From the NCBI GenBank assembly GCA_965220825.1, contig OZ244839.1, positions 434,001 to 498,000 on the forward strand: a stretch of DNA of 64,000 bases, given 5' to 3'. This DNA is from G965220825 sp965220825 (GTDB lineage Bacteria > Pseudomonadota > Alphaproteobacteria > UBA828). The notes under the pieces were generated by a model. It was given only the letters and a program-made list of their open reading frames with translations, was not told the DNA's origin and did no database searches. Made by a program: the position numbers and the translations under genes. Below are positions 41,289 through 50,101 of the stretch, piece after piece (within the stretch, counting starts at the first letter, position 1; the number at the start of each line of letters is the position of its first letter).

Positions 41289-42335
41289 TTACGAGCCTGT
41301 GCGGTTGATTGTCTCTTCTATCTGCCGAGCGGACGCCAGGATATCCTCGAATTCAGGAGCCGCGCCGAAGATCATGGGCACGGTGCGAGCGTAGTCGGGC
41401 GCCAGCGCTTGTGACATCCACCCGGTCGGCGATACTGCGTATGTGCCCGGGCGAGCCGATGCGAGGTCGTAGTCCGGCCGGTCGAAGAACGCGCGGGCGT
41501 GGCGGACACAGTCGGCGCCAAGTTCCATGTCAACAAGCGCCGTCGCACCGATCTCGGAGTGGAGCAGGCAGTGCAGATCGTAATAGTGCCGCGATACACG
41601 TTGCCCTTCCTGCCGAAGAACGCCTCGCCGCTCATACCAGCGGCGCAGGCTGTGCGCGATGACGATCTTGTCCCAAAAGGTACGGGCGGCCTCGATGGTG
41701 ATCACGCCCTTGACCGCGAGATCCAGTTCCGTGGCTTCCTCTGCGACATAGGGCCGGATTTCGATGGAGCGGTTGGGGACGAGCGCCGACTTGGCGCCGC
41801 ACTCAACACGCACGGCGGAACGCATGTATGAATCGTTGCGAGTTTCGACTTCGGGATACCAGACGAACAATGTCTGACCGTCCAGGTCAGCCTGGTCGAT
41901 CTCGACGCGTCCAGTGCCGCTGGTGGCGTCGGAGAGTTGCGCTTCAAGGAATATCCGGAGAGGGCCGGCGATGTATGCACGGCACGCATCCCTTATTGCA
42001 TCAAGGCGGGCTCGACGCTTCTTTTTCGACAGGGCCTCCAGATCCTTGGTGGATGTCGGCTCGCCGAGGTCGTCGCGAAAGACGGTGATGTCGATGTCTT
42101 CGGAGAACCGTCGTATCAGGCCGTAAGCTTTCGACAGGGACGTGCCGCCCTTGAAGAGGAGCCGGGGACCTCCGGCTGGCCGCTCGCGATAGAGAGCATT
42201 CAGGGTCCAGCACACCCAGAAATCCTTCTCGACATTGCCGATCGGGGCGCCGAGCCGGTTGGCGGTCGCGAGAAATAGATCGCGTCGGTCGCGCGCCGAG
42301 GCGGCGATGATTGTCCTGTAGGCTGCGGTGGTCAT
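41289..42335 (-). CDS. abiEii: AbiEii-type nucleotidyltransferase toxin
   Basis: A 348-residue DUF1814-type nucleotidyltransferase, the toxin of the type IV toxin-antitoxin/abortive infection system AbiE. The nucleotide-binding motif LLFKGGTSLSKAYGLIRR (GGTSLSK at 63-69) and the metal-binding SEDIDI (78-83) are complete, and a central TFWDKIVIAHSLRR matches the family's later motif. Homologues transfer nucleotides to tRNA and block growth. The ATG overlaps the antitoxin stop (ATGA at 42332-42335). The system looks intact. Confidence 0.9.
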   Translation of the reverse strand: MTTAAYRTIIAASARDRRDLFLATANRLGAPIGNVEKDFWVCWTLNALYRERPAGGPRLLFKGGTSLSKAYGLIRRFSEDIDITVFRDDLGEPTSTKDLEALSKKKRRARLDAIRDACRAYIAGPLRIFLEAQLSDATSGTGRVEIDQADLDGQTLFVWYPEVETRNDSYMRSAVRVECGAKSALVPNRSIEIRPYVAEEATELDLAVKGVITIEAARTFWDKIVIAHSLRRWYERRGVLRQEGQRVSRHYYDLHCLLHSEIGATALVDMELGADCVRHARAFFDRPDYDLASARPGTYAVSPTGWMSQALAPDYARTVPMIFGAAPEFEDILASARQIEETINRTGS

Positions 42336-42997
42336 CCCGGTGGCTCTTCCCCGCCGTCGGGCCAGAGCATGTCGCGCAGAAACTCCTGCATCCAGATCGG
42401 CATTGCAGAGAGGCCGTCTCGCAGGTCCTCCCGGATCGCCCGCCCATGCCGGAGGTCGGCGAGTAGATGGCGCAAGACGGTCTGCACACGCTGGCGTTCG
42501 CTGTCCTGGGTCAGCAAATCCCGCATCCAGTGCAGCGCTTGAACGACGTGCATGGCGGGCCGGTCGGCCCAGTAGAGGCGGCTGGGTGCGGCGTATCGGA
42601 AATGGATCTCCTGGTTGCCGAGCCGGATGGGTTTCAGTCGCGCATCGACCAGAATCTCGATGCGCGCTGGTACGGCGGTTGTAAGGCCGAGATCGTTGGC
42701 GGCCGTCATGCCGTCGATCAGGGCGCGCGCCTGGTCGCGGCGGGTGACGGCGCGGATGACGGCGCGATAGTCGGGCACGGTCGGGCGGCCAGTCAGCCCG
42801 TTCTCACGCGGCTGATCGTAGAGTCCCCTGTCGATGCGCCGCAGATCGCCCGTGGCAACGAGGCGCTGCAGGGCCTTATCGACCGCGTCGCGGGTACCCA
42901 GATCGACGAAATCTCGAGGCGTCCATACCTCGTCCGGGCCGGCCGCCATTCGGGCGAGCAGCCGGGTGCGGAGTTTCGTATCTTGCGTCAGCACCAT
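42332..42997 (-). CDS. abiEi: AbiEi-type antitoxin (DUF6088 family)
   Basis: A 221-residue winged-helix antitoxin and repressor. The N-terminal wHTH is RTRLLARMAAGPDEVWTPRD with ALQRLVATGDLRRIDRGLYD at about 43-62, typical of AbiEi/DUF6088. In the family this protein represses its own promoter and antagonises the toxin without direct binding. I chose ATG 42997 (MVLTQDTK) because the alternative ATG 43018 lies inside the palindromic operator; the other reading adds seven residues. It is translationally coupled to abiEii. Confidence 0.87.
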   Translation of the reverse strand: MVLTQDTKLRTRLLARMAAGPDEVWTPRDFVDLGTRDAVDKALQRLVATGDLRRIDRGLYDQPRENGLTGRPTVPDYRAVIRAVTRRDQARALIDGMTAANDLGLTTAVPARIEILVDARLKPIRLGNQEIHFRYAAPSRLYWADRPAMHVVQALHWMRDLLTQDSERQRVQTVLRHLLADLRHGRAIREDLRDGLSAMPIWMQEFLRDMLWPDGGEEPPG

Positions 42998-42998
42998 G

Positions 42999-43029
42999 AT
43001 GTCCGAAATATAATGCATTTTTCGGACAT
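42999..43029. promoter_or_regulatory. AbiEi operator/promoter
   Basis: A perfect inverted repeat ATGTCCGAAA (42999-43008) / TTTCGGACAT (43020-43029) with an 11-bp spacer. On the minus strand TATATT (43007-43012) in the spacer could be the -10. It lies directly upstream of the antitoxin start, as for other AbiEi-regulated promoters. Confidence 0.65.
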
Positions 43030-43138
43030 TTCAAGGGTGGTTTGAAAACTGCGCAGGCCGCAGTCGGCTCGCCGCCCGATTACGCGGAGCTCATCCCGCC
43101 ACCGTTGCCGCACTATCTCTCCGCGCCACCGGCAGCGC

Positions 43139-44182
43139 TCACCGCCGCCCCTCCCCACCGGCCACATCCATATCCGCTCCGAGATGAAACAGGCAGTCGC
43201 CGCGGGCGATCAGGCCCGGCACCCGTTTGCAGACGACGATGCCGTCGCGCGCGAAGTGGACGGGCACGGGCGGGCGCCAGGGAGTCGTCGGCGTGTGGAT
43301 CAGTGCCGCCGTCTGGCCTGCGCGCACCTCATCGCCCAGTTCCACCAGCGGCTCGAGGAGGCCGTCCCCTTCCGCATAGGTGAAGTAGTCCCAGTCCTCC
43401 GCGGCGAGCATGCGGGGCTGGACGGGCGGCGTCTCGTCTTCGCGCAGCCTTCCGCTCCAGACGCCCAGATGGCGCAGCACGCGGCTCACTCCGGATTGGC
43501 AGATGCGCTGGCATTCCGGCGTTATCGTGCCTGCGCCGCCCATCTCGGTGCCGAGTGGCGTCACGCCTCGGCGGGCGGCGGCGGCCATGTTGGTGCGCCC
43601 GCCCCCCTGGCCCGGCGGGAAGAAGAATCCGAAGGGCGCGCCGAACACGCGGCCGAGCTCGACCACCTGCCGCTGCACATCGTCCGACATCTCCGCGGCG
43701 CCGAGAATGACGGTCGGCAAATAGAGAAGCGAGCTGCCGCCCGAGTGGAGGTCGAGGAGGTAGTCGGCCCGGGCCGTGAGTTCGCTCTCGATATAGTGGG
43801 CGAGCATGGCCGTGGGGCTGCCATCCGCATCGCCCGGGAAGACGCGGTTGAGGTTGTCGTCGTCGATGGGGGAGGTGCGCAGCCCGGCCTTCGCCGCCGG
43901 ATAGTTCGCCATGGGCAGGATGATGATGCGGCCCGCCACGTCCTCGGGTTCCAGCGCCTGGATCAGCTTGCAAAGCGTCGCCTGGCCTTCATATTCGTCG
44001 CCATGGACGCCGGAGGTGAGCAGCACCGTCGGCCCCTCTCCGTTCTTGACGCAGACGAGCGGCACCGGCAGCCAGCCATAGGCCGAGCGATGCACCGAAT
44101 GCGGCAGTTGCAGATAGCCGCACTGCTTCCCGTCGCGATCGAAATCGATCCGCGTCGCAAGCCTCGTACGCGTCTCCTCCAT
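43139..44182 (-). CDS. Succinylglutamate desuccinylase/aspartoacylase family deacylase
   Basis: A 347-residue zinc carboxypeptidase-fold deacylase. Zinc ligands lie in SGVHGDEYEGQAT (HxxE, about 56-68) and the later LLDLHSGGSS His; the catalytic/binding region includes NYPAAKAGLRTSPIDDDNLN. A C-terminal beta-rich domain ends the protein. Homologues act on N-acyl amino acids, including N-acetyl-diaminobutyrate (DoeB type) in ectoine breakdown, but no ectoine genes are near. ATG 44182 follows GGAGGGGAG. The gene lies next to a GST gene on the other strand. Confidence 0.85.
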   Translation of the reverse strand: MEETRTRLATRIDFDRDGKQCGYLQLPHSVHRSAYGWLPVPLVCVKNGEGPTVLLTSGVHGDEYEGQATLCKLIQALEPEDVAGRIIILPMANYPAAKAGLRTSPIDDDNLNRVFPGDADGSPTAMLAHYIESELTARADYLLDLHSGGSSLLYLPTVILGAAEMSDDVQRQVVELGRVFGAPFGFFFPPGQGGGRTNMAAAARRGVTPLGTEMGGAGTITPECQRICQSGVSRVLRHLGVWSGRLREDETPPVQPRMLAAEDWDYFTYAEGDGLLEPLVELGDEVRAGQTAALIHTPTTPWRPPVPVHFARDGIVVCKRVPGLIARGDCLFHLGADMDVAGGEGRR

Positions 44183-44299
44183 GGCTCGCTCCCCTCCGTT
44201 GCGCGCGCCATTCTCTCCCATTTCTCGGGCGCGCTCTATCGCCGGCGGCCTGGCTCGGGGATGATGGGGTAGGCTCGACGACCGTATGGGGAGAAAACG

Positions 44300-44923
44300 A
44301 TGACCGCGCCGATCCTGCATTCCACGCCGCTCAGCACCTATGGCCGCACCTGCCGCATGGCCTTCATGGAGAAGGGCGTGGCCTACGAGCTCGACCCCGT
44401 GGCACCGCAGGTGCCGGAGCAGAAGGCGCGCCAGCCCTGGGGCTCCGTGCCGGCGCTGACCCACGGCGATGTGCGCATGTACGAGACGCTTGCCATCTGC
44501 GCCTATGTGGATCGCGCGTTCGACGGGCCGCCCCTGCAGCCGGCGGATCCCCTGGCCTTCGCCCGCGGGCAGCAATGGACGTCGGTCTTCATCCAGTATC
44601 TCTACCGCCCGGCCGTCGACATCGTGCTCCAGCGCCTCGTGGTTCCGGCCCAGGGCGGCACGCCGGACGAGGCCCTGGTCACCGGGAGCGTGCCCAAGGC
44701 GGCGAAGGCGCTGGCCGTGCTCGACGGCGCCCTCTCGGATGCGGCCTGTTTCGCGGGCGATTCGCCCTCCCTCACGGATTATTTCGTGCTGCCGCTGATC
44801 CACTATCTGAAGATGACGGCGGAAGGCGAAGCGCTGCTCGCCGACACGCCCAAGCTCACCCGCTGGCAAGCCGCCCTCGACTCCCGCGAGAGCGCCGCGG
44901 AGACGGTGCCTCAATTGGGGTGA
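44300..44923 (+). CDS. Glutathione S-transferase family protein
   Basis: A 207-residue GST: the thioredoxin-fold N-terminal domain has STPLSTYGRTCRMAFMEKGV with a Ser/Tyr near the start, WGSVPALTHGD (cis-Pro) and MYETLAICAYVD (gamma-Glu binding E/T). The helical C-terminal domain follows, with LTDYFVLPLIHYL. It is expected to conjugate glutathione to an electrophile. It is monocistronic and its end is 9 bp from the converging mtnA gene. Confidence 0.85.
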   Translation: MTAPILHSTPLSTYGRTCRMAFMEKGVAYELDPVAPQVPEQKARQPWGSVPALTHGDVRMYETLAICAYVDRAFDGPPLQPADPLAFARGQQWTSVFIQYLYRPAVDIVLQRLVVPAQGGTPDEALVTGSVPKAAKALAVLDGALSDAACFAGDSPSLTDYFVLPLIHYLKMTAEGEALLADTPKLTRWQAALDSRESAAETVPQLG

Positions 44924-44932
44924 GGCCGGCGG

Positions 44933-46036
44933 CTACGAGCGTTCGCCCCCCGCGGCGTCGGGGAAGAGCGCGCGCAGGCCCTGTTCCGAGGGTTCGCACA
45001 CGCCGCGGTCGGTGACGAGGGCGGTGATCAGGCGGGCCGGCGTCACGTCGAAGGCGGGGTTGGCGGCGCGGGCGCCGGCGGGCGCGAGGGAGACGGCGGT
45101 CTCCCGGCCCGCATCGTCGAGGCCGGCGGCAGTCAGCACCTCCGCTTCGTCGCGTTCCTCGATGGGGATGTCGGCGATGCCGTCTTCCGCCCCCCAGTCG
45201 ATGGTGGGGTGGGGCAGCGCCACATAGAAGGGGACTCCGTTGTCGTGCGCGGCCAGCGCCTTGAGATAGGTGCCGATCTTGTTGCACACATCGCCCCGGG
45301 CGGTGGTGCGGTCCGTGCCCGTGATGCAAAGGTCCACCATGCCGCGCTGCATCAGATGGCCGCCGGCGTTATCGACCACCACAGTGTGCGGCACGCCGTG
45401 GCGGCCGAGCTCCCACGCGGTGAGTGCCGCGCCCTGGTTGCGGGGGCGGGTCTCGTCCACCCATACATGGAGCGGCACGCCCTTGTCATGGGCCATATAG
45501 ACCGGCGCCAGCGCGGTACCCCAGTCCACCGTGGCGAGCCAGCCGGCATTGCAGTGGGTCAGCAGGTTCACCGGCCCGTCGCTTCGCCGCGCCGCCTCGT
45601 CGATCAGCGCAAGCCCGTGGGCCCCGATGGCCCGGTTGATCGCCACGTCCCGGTCGCAGAGCTCTTCCGCCGCCTTGCGCGCGGCATCCGCCCGCCGGTC
45701 CGGCGCCAGCGGCCGAAGCGTCTCGGCGAGCCGCTCCAGCGCCCAGCGCAGATTGACGGCGGTGGGGCGCGTCGCGGCGAGCCGCGTGGCGGCGGAAGCG
45801 AGGCTCCCGTCGCTCGGGTCGGCGCGGAGCGCCAGCGCGAGCCCGTGCGCGGCGGTCGCGCCGATGAGAGGCGCACCGCGCACCGCCATGGTCTCGATAG
45901 CCCGCGCGGCGTCCTCCAGCGTGCGCAGGCGGCGGACGGCGAAGCGGTGGGGCAGGCGGGTCTGGTCGATGACGGCGACGGCCGCCCCGTCGTCTTCGAG
46001 CCAGATGGTCCGGTAGGATCGCCCGTCGACCTTCAC
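44933..46036 (-). CDS. mtnA: S-methyl-5-thioribose-1-phosphate isomerase
   Basis: A 367-residue MtnA that converts methylthioribose-1-phosphate to methylthioribulose-1-phosphate in methionine salvage. The catalytic Cys is in LLTHCNAGWLATVDWGTAL and the catalytic Asp in CITGTDRTTARGDVCNKIGT. The GTG start at 46036 (VKVDGRSYRTIWL) is preferred as MtnA proteins begin with this block, GAAGG lies upstream and the gap to the preceding stop is 10 nt; ATG 46066 is possible but overlaps the upstream gene. Other salvage genes are not nearby. Confidence 0.93.
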   Translation of the reverse strand: MKVDGRSYRTIWLEDDGAAVAVIDQTRLPHRFAVRRLRTLEDAARAIETMAVRGAPLIGATAAHGLALALRADPSDGSLASAATRLAATRPTAVNLRWALERLAETLRPLAPDRRADAARKAAEELCDRDVAINRAIGAHGLALIDEAARRSDGPVNLLTHCNAGWLATVDWGTALAPVYMAHDKGVPLHVWVDETRPRNQGAALTAWELGRHGVPHTVVVDNAGGHLMQRGMVDLCITGTDRTTARGDVCNKIGTYLKALAAHDNGVPFYVALPHPTIDWGAEDGIADIPIEERDEAEVLTAAGLDDAGRETAVSLAPAGARAANPAFDVTPARLITALVTDRGVCEPSEQGLRALFPDAAGGERS

Positions 46037-46046
46037 GGGCGCGCCT

Positions 46047-46997
46047 TCATGAAGCGGCTCCCGCATCCACCGGCCCGGCCGCAAAGCCCGCTTCCTTCGC
46101 GCGGACCAGCCCCGCGACCAGCGCGTTGGCCGGCGCCTCGAGGCCCGCCGCGCGCGCCTCCGGCGGGATCGCGCCGTTGATCGCGTCGATCTCCGAGCGC
46201 CGCCCGGCGAGGTGGTCGAGCAGCATGGAGGGCTTCGCATGGGGGATCCGCGCACCGAAATCCCGCACATAGGCCGTCGGGTCCTCGATATCCAGGCGGA
46301 TGCCCCGCGCCCGCGCGACGTTCCAGGCTTCCTGTGCGCAGGTCGAGGCGACCGACCATGCGTCGCCGTGGTCCATGATTCCGCCGACGGTGAGGCCGGT
46401 CAGCGCCGCGACGCCGCTGAAGCAGACATTGCAGATCAGCTTCTCCCACACGAGCTGGTCGATATCGTCGAAACAGCGGACGGTGAAGCCGGCCTCGCGC
46501 CAGACTTCGGCGATGCGCTCGATGCGGGGCGTAACGGGCCCGGCAAGCTCCCCGAGGCGCACCAGCTCCATGCCGTTGTGGTGGGCATGCCCCGGCGCAA
46601 CGATGGAGGCGCCGAAGCCTCCGACCACGCCGACCACCGTCCGCTCCGGCCCGAGGATGCGTGCGACCCGGGCCGCGTTGCCGAGGCCGTTCTGGATCGT
46701 GAGCACCGCGGTGTCGGGCCCGAGCATCGCCCGGGCCGATCCCGCCGCGGCCTCCACCTGCGGCGCCTTCGTCGCCAGAATCACCAGATCGCAGGGGCCT
46801 GCCGCGGCGGGATCGCTCGTCGCGTCCACCGCGACGGTGCGCGCCCCGCTCGCACCTTCCAGCCGCAGCCCGTTCGCGGCAATGGCCTCAACATGGGCCT
46901 GCCATGTGTCCACCGCCCAGACTTCGTTGCCGGCATCCGCAAGCAGCGCCGCGTAGACCGAGCCCATGGCCCCGGCGCCGACGATCCCGATCTTCAT
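46047..46997 (-). CDS. Ketopantoate reductase family protein
   Basis: A 316-residue NAD(P)-dependent ketopantoate reductase (PanE/ApbA) family enzyme. The Rossmann motif GIVGAGAMGSVYAALLADAG is at 4-23; the substrate-site Lys is in LVWEKLICNVCFSG (about 178-191), and the C-terminal helical domain ends with PSMLLDHLAGRRSEIDAING. In pantothenate synthesis it would reduce 2-dehydropantoate, but the family includes catabolic relatives and no pan genes are adjacent, so no symbol is given. The start 46997 fits the Rossmann fold; the long upstream frame is antisense to the amidase genes. Confidence 0.87.
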   Translation of the reverse strand: MKIGIVGAGAMGSVYAALLADAGNEVWAVDTWQAHVEAIAANGLRLEGASGARTVAVDATSDPAAAGPCDLVILATKAPQVEAAAGSARAMLGPDTAVLTIQNGLGNAARVARILGPERTVVGVVGGFGASIVAPGHAHHNGMELVRLGELAGPVTPRIERIAEVWREAGFTVRCFDDIDQLVWEKLICNVCFSGVAALTGLTVGGIMDHGDAWSVASTCAQEAWNVARARGIRLDIEDPTAYVRDFGARIPHAKPSMLLDHLAGRRSEIDAINGAIPPEARAAGLEAPANALVAGLVRAKEAGFAAGPVDAGAAS

Positions 46998-47198
46998 ATA
47001 CGCGCTCCCGTTCCGTTGCGCCGGAGTCTGCCCGAAGCACCCCCGCCGGACCACCGGTTCCTGCACGGCGCACCCTGCCCCGTCTTGCGGCGCGGCCCTC
47101 CGCGCCTGCGCGCCGGTGCGCGGGGCTTCGGTTCTGTCTATCATGGCGCGTGGGAGTGGGTGCGGCGGAAGCGCCGCCCGCGAGGGAGGAGAAGCCTG

Positions 47199-48599
47199 AT
47201 GTCCGAGCTGCACGACCTGATGCTGACGGAAGTCGCGCAGAAGATTCGCGCGCGAGAGGTCTCCGCCGGTGAGGTGGCGGCGCACATGCTGGCGCGCATC
47301 GAGCGGCTGGACGGCGTGCTCAAGAGTTACGCCACGGTGATGGCAGATGTGGCCGTCGCCCAGGCGGAGCAGGTGGATCGAGAGATCGCGTCCGGCGACG
47401 TCAAGGGGCCGCTTCATGGGGCGCCCTTCGGCATCAAGGACCTCTGCGCCACCCGCGACGCGCCCACCCATGTGGGCTCCATCGTGCTCCGCGACTGGAA
47501 CCCCGGCGTGGACGGCACGGTGGTTGCAAAGCTCAGGGCCGCGGGCGCGCTCTTCCTCGGCAAGCTCCAGATGACGGAGGGCGCCTACGCGGTCCATCAC
47601 CCCAAGATCGACCCGCCGGTCAATCCGTGGCACGCGGACTACTGGACCGGCGTCTCCTCCAGCGGTTCGGGCGTGGCCACGGCGGCGCGGCTCTGCCACG
47701 GCTCCCTCGGCACGGATACCGGCGGCTCCATCCGTTTCCCCTCCCACGGTTGCGGGGTCACGGGGCTGAAGCCGAGCTGGGGCCGGGTGAGCCGGGCCGG
47801 CGCCTTCGCCCTCTCCGAGACCCTCGACCATATCGGCCCCATGGCGCGCTCCGCGGCGGATTGCGCCGCGATTCTCGAAGTCATCGCCGGGCCGGACCCG
47901 GACGATCCCACCGCCGTGCAAGCACCGGTCCCGCCCTATCTCGCGCGCATCGATGCCGGCATCCAGGGGCTGCGCATCGGTTTCGACGCGGCATATTGCT
48001 CCGAGGGGGTGGAGCCCGCGGTCTCGGCCATGGTGACGCACGCCGCCGACGTGCTGCGCGGGCGAGGGGCGGAGATTCGGCCGGTTCGCTTCCCCGACAC
48101 GACGGTCATGGTGGAGAGCTGGAACGATTTCTGCGGCGCGGATACGGCGCTCGCCCATGAGCCCTACTACCAGGCGCACAAGGCGGACTACGGCCCGGTG
48201 CTTGCGAGCCTGATAGAGGCGGGCCTCGCGCTCAGCGGTACCGAGCATGCCCGCATCCAGATCGAGCGGGACAAGTTCATCGGCGCGCTGAACGCGGTGT
48301 TCGAGGAGGTGGATGCCATCCTTCTGCCCTCCCAGCCCTATCCGACGCCCACCAACGCCTTCATGGATACGCTCGGCATGGAGGAAGGCTCGGTGGGCCG
48401 CCTGATCTCCTTCACCGCGCCCCACGACATGGCGGGAACGCCCGCCATGTGCCTCCCCGGCGGGTTCGACGAGGCGGGCGTGCCGCTGGGCTTCCAGATC
48501 GTGGGGCCGAAGCTCAGCGAGGAGCGCCTGCTGCGGGCGGGCCACGCCTATCAGCAGGATACGGACTGGCACAGCCGCAAGCCCGCGGCGGCGGATTGA
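47199..48599 (+). CDS. Amidase signature family protein (GatA-like)
   Basis: A 466-residue amidase. The triad is visible: Lys in PFGIKDL (about 76-82), cis-Ser and nucleophile in GVSSSGSGVATAARLCHG and TDTGGSIRFPS (about 150-182). The C-terminal GTPAMCLPGGFDEAGVPLGF is family-typical. Its substrate is unknown. ATG 47199 follows GGGAGGAG. A second amidase starts 13 nt after its stop, so the pair is cotranscribed. It is not GatA of the tRNA amidotransferase, since gatB and gatC are absent. Confidence 0.9.
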   Translation: MSELHDLMLTEVAQKIRAREVSAGEVAAHMLARIERLDGVLKSYATVMADVAVAQAEQVDREIASGDVKGPLHGAPFGIKDLCATRDAPTHVGSIVLRDWNPGVDGTVVAKLRAAGALFLGKLQMTEGAYAVHHPKIDPPVNPWHADYWTGVSSSGSGVATAARLCHGSLGTDTGGSIRFPSHGCGVTGLKPSWGRVSRAGAFALSETLDHIGPMARSAADCAAILEVIAGPDPDDPTAVQAPVPPYLARIDAGIQGLRIGFDAAYCSEGVEPAVSAMVTHAADVLRGRGAEIRPVRFPDTTVMVESWNDFCGADTALAHEPYYQAHKADYGPVLASLIEAGLALSGTEHARIQIERDKFIGALNAVFEEVDAILLPSQPYPTPTNAFMDTLGMEEGSVGRLISFTAPHDMAGTPAMCLPGGFDEAGVPLGFQIVGPKLSEERLLRAGHAYQQDTDWHSRKPAAAD

Positions 48600-48612
48600 G
48601 GGGCGCGCGGAG

Positions 48613-50067
48613 ATGGCGGCCGACGGCGAACTCTGGCGGCTCACCGCGACGCAGGCCGTCGACCTGCTGAGCAAGCGCGAGGTCTCGCCCGTGGAGCTCG
48701 TCCATGCGAGTGCGGCGCGTATCGCCGAGACCGATTCCCACCTCAATGCCCTGCCGACGCTATGTGTCGAGCGCGCCGTCGAGCATGCGACGCGCATCGC
48801 TTCGGAGGCGTCCGGGACGGAGCGGCCGCGGGGCTGGTTGGGCGGGCTCCCCATCGTGGTCAAGGACCTGGTGCCCGTCGAAGGCGTCCGCACCACCTGG
48901 GGGTCGCCGATCTATGCGGATCACCTGCCGCCGCGCTCGGACATTCTGGTGGAGACGCTGGAGGCCCGGGGCGCCGTGGTGATGGGCAAGTCCAACACGC
49001 CGGAGTTCGGCGCCGGCGCCAACACGTTCAACGAAGTCTTCGGCACGACGCGAAACCCGTGGGACGTGGCGACGACCTGCGGCGGCTCGTCCGGCGGCTC
49101 GGCCGCGGCGCTCGCCGCTGGCCAGGTCTGGCTGGCGACCGGCTCGGACCTTGGCGGAAGCCTGCGGATACCGGCGAGCTATTGCAGCGTCGTGGGCTTC
49201 CGCCCGAGCCCCGGCCGCGTCGCCCGCGGTCCGCACCGGCTCCTGTTCGAAACCCTCATGGTGGACGGCCCCATGGCGCGGACGGCGGAGGATGTGGCCC
49301 TCTTTCTCGACGCCATGGCGGGCACCCACCCCGAGGACCCGCTTTCGTTCGATGCGCCCGCCGAGAGCTTCCGCGAGGCGATGCGCGCGCTGCGTCCACG
49401 GCGCGCAGCCTACAGCGCCGATCTGGGCTTCCTCCCGGTAGACCGCGAAGTGGCGGCCGTCTGCCGCCGCGCGGCGGAGGCGCTGGAAGGCCGCGGCGTC
49501 ACGGTGGAAGACGCCCCGTTCGACCTCACCGGTGCGCTGGAGACCTTTCAGACCCTGCGTGCCGCCCTCTTCGCCGCGGACAAGGCCGAGCTTCTGGAGA
49601 CCCACCGCGACAGGCTCAAGCCCGACGTCGTCTGGAACATCGAGAAGGGGCTCGCGCTCGGTGCGGACGATATCGGCCGCGCCGAACGCGAGCGGAGCGT
49701 CCTCTATCAGCGCACGGTGCTCTTTCTGGAGCGCCACGGCCTGCTGTTGTGCCCCGCGGTGATGGTGCCGCCGTTCGATGCGGAGATCCGCTGGGTGCAG
49801 GAGGTGGAGGGCCACCGCTTCGACAATTACGTCGACTGGCTCGGCTTCACCCTGGTGCTGACGCTCACCGGCTGCCCGTCGGCCTCCGTTCCCGCGGGGT
49901 TTACCGCTTCGGGCCTCCCGGTCGGCCTGCAAATTCTGGGCCCGCCGCGGGCCGAGGCCGAGGTACTCGCCGCCGCCGCCGCGGTGGAGGAGGCGGTCGC
50001 TCTCCCCCACACCACCCCCATCGACCCGCGCGATTCCGAAGGCCGCTCCCTGCCGCTCGGGAAGTGA
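48613..50067 (+). CDS. Amidase signature family protein
   Basis: A 484-residue amidase with Lys in LPIVVKDLVP (about 77-86), TCGGSSGGSAAALAAGQVWL and GSDLGGSLRIPASY (about 155-185), where SDLGGS replaces the more common TDTGGS. It differs clearly from the preceding amidase, so the two probably act on different amides. The C-terminal FTASGLPVGLQILGPPRAEA closes the fold. Convergent with the sarcosine oxidase operon. Confidence 0.9.
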   Translation: MAADGELWRLTATQAVDLLSKREVSPVELVHASAARIAETDSHLNALPTLCVERAVEHATRIASEASGTERPRGWLGGLPIVVKDLVPVEGVRTTWGSPIYADHLPPRSDILVETLEARGAVVMGKSNTPEFGAGANTFNEVFGTTRNPWDVATTCGGSSGGSAAALAAGQVWLATGSDLGGSLRIPASYCSVVGFRPSPGRVARGPHRLLFETLMVDGPMARTAEDVALFLDAMAGTHPEDPLSFDAPAESFREAMRALRPRRAAYSADLGFLPVDREVAAVCRRAAEALEGRGVTVEDAPFDLTGALETFQTLRAALFAADKAELLETHRDRLKPDVVWNIEKGLALGADDIGRAERERSVLYQRTVLFLERHGLLLCPAVMVPPFDAEIRWVQEVEGHRFDNYVDWLGFTLVLTLTGCPSASVPAGFTASGLPVGLQILGPPRAEAEVLAAAAAVEEAVALPHTTPIDPRDSEGRSLPLGK

Positions 50068-50081
50068 GGCCGCCTGCGGCC
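50068..50081. terminator. Weak hairpin between convergent genes
   Basis: GGCCGC-CT-GCGGCC directly after the amidase stop; a GC-rich stem without a T-run. It may help end transcription from both sides, but similar stems are frequent at this GC content. Confidence 0.2.
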
Positions 50082-50101
50082 CTCGCGCTTGCGGCGGGCC
50101 G

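Noticed and set aside
43139..44182. DoeB of ectoine degradation
   Set aside because: The family fits but doeA, doeC, doeD and regulators are absent nearby, so only the broad deacylase call is kept.
46998..48896. Long minus-strand open frame continuing upstream of the ketopantoate reductase-like gene
   Set aside because: It is antisense to the two amidase genes, its residues are Arg/His/Pro-rich as expected for a shadow frame at high GC, and it has no family features before the Rossmann motif.
47199..50067. GatA of the Asp/Glu-tRNA amidotransferase
   Set aside because: Two tandem amidases without gatB or gatC; motifs fit general amidase signature enzymes.
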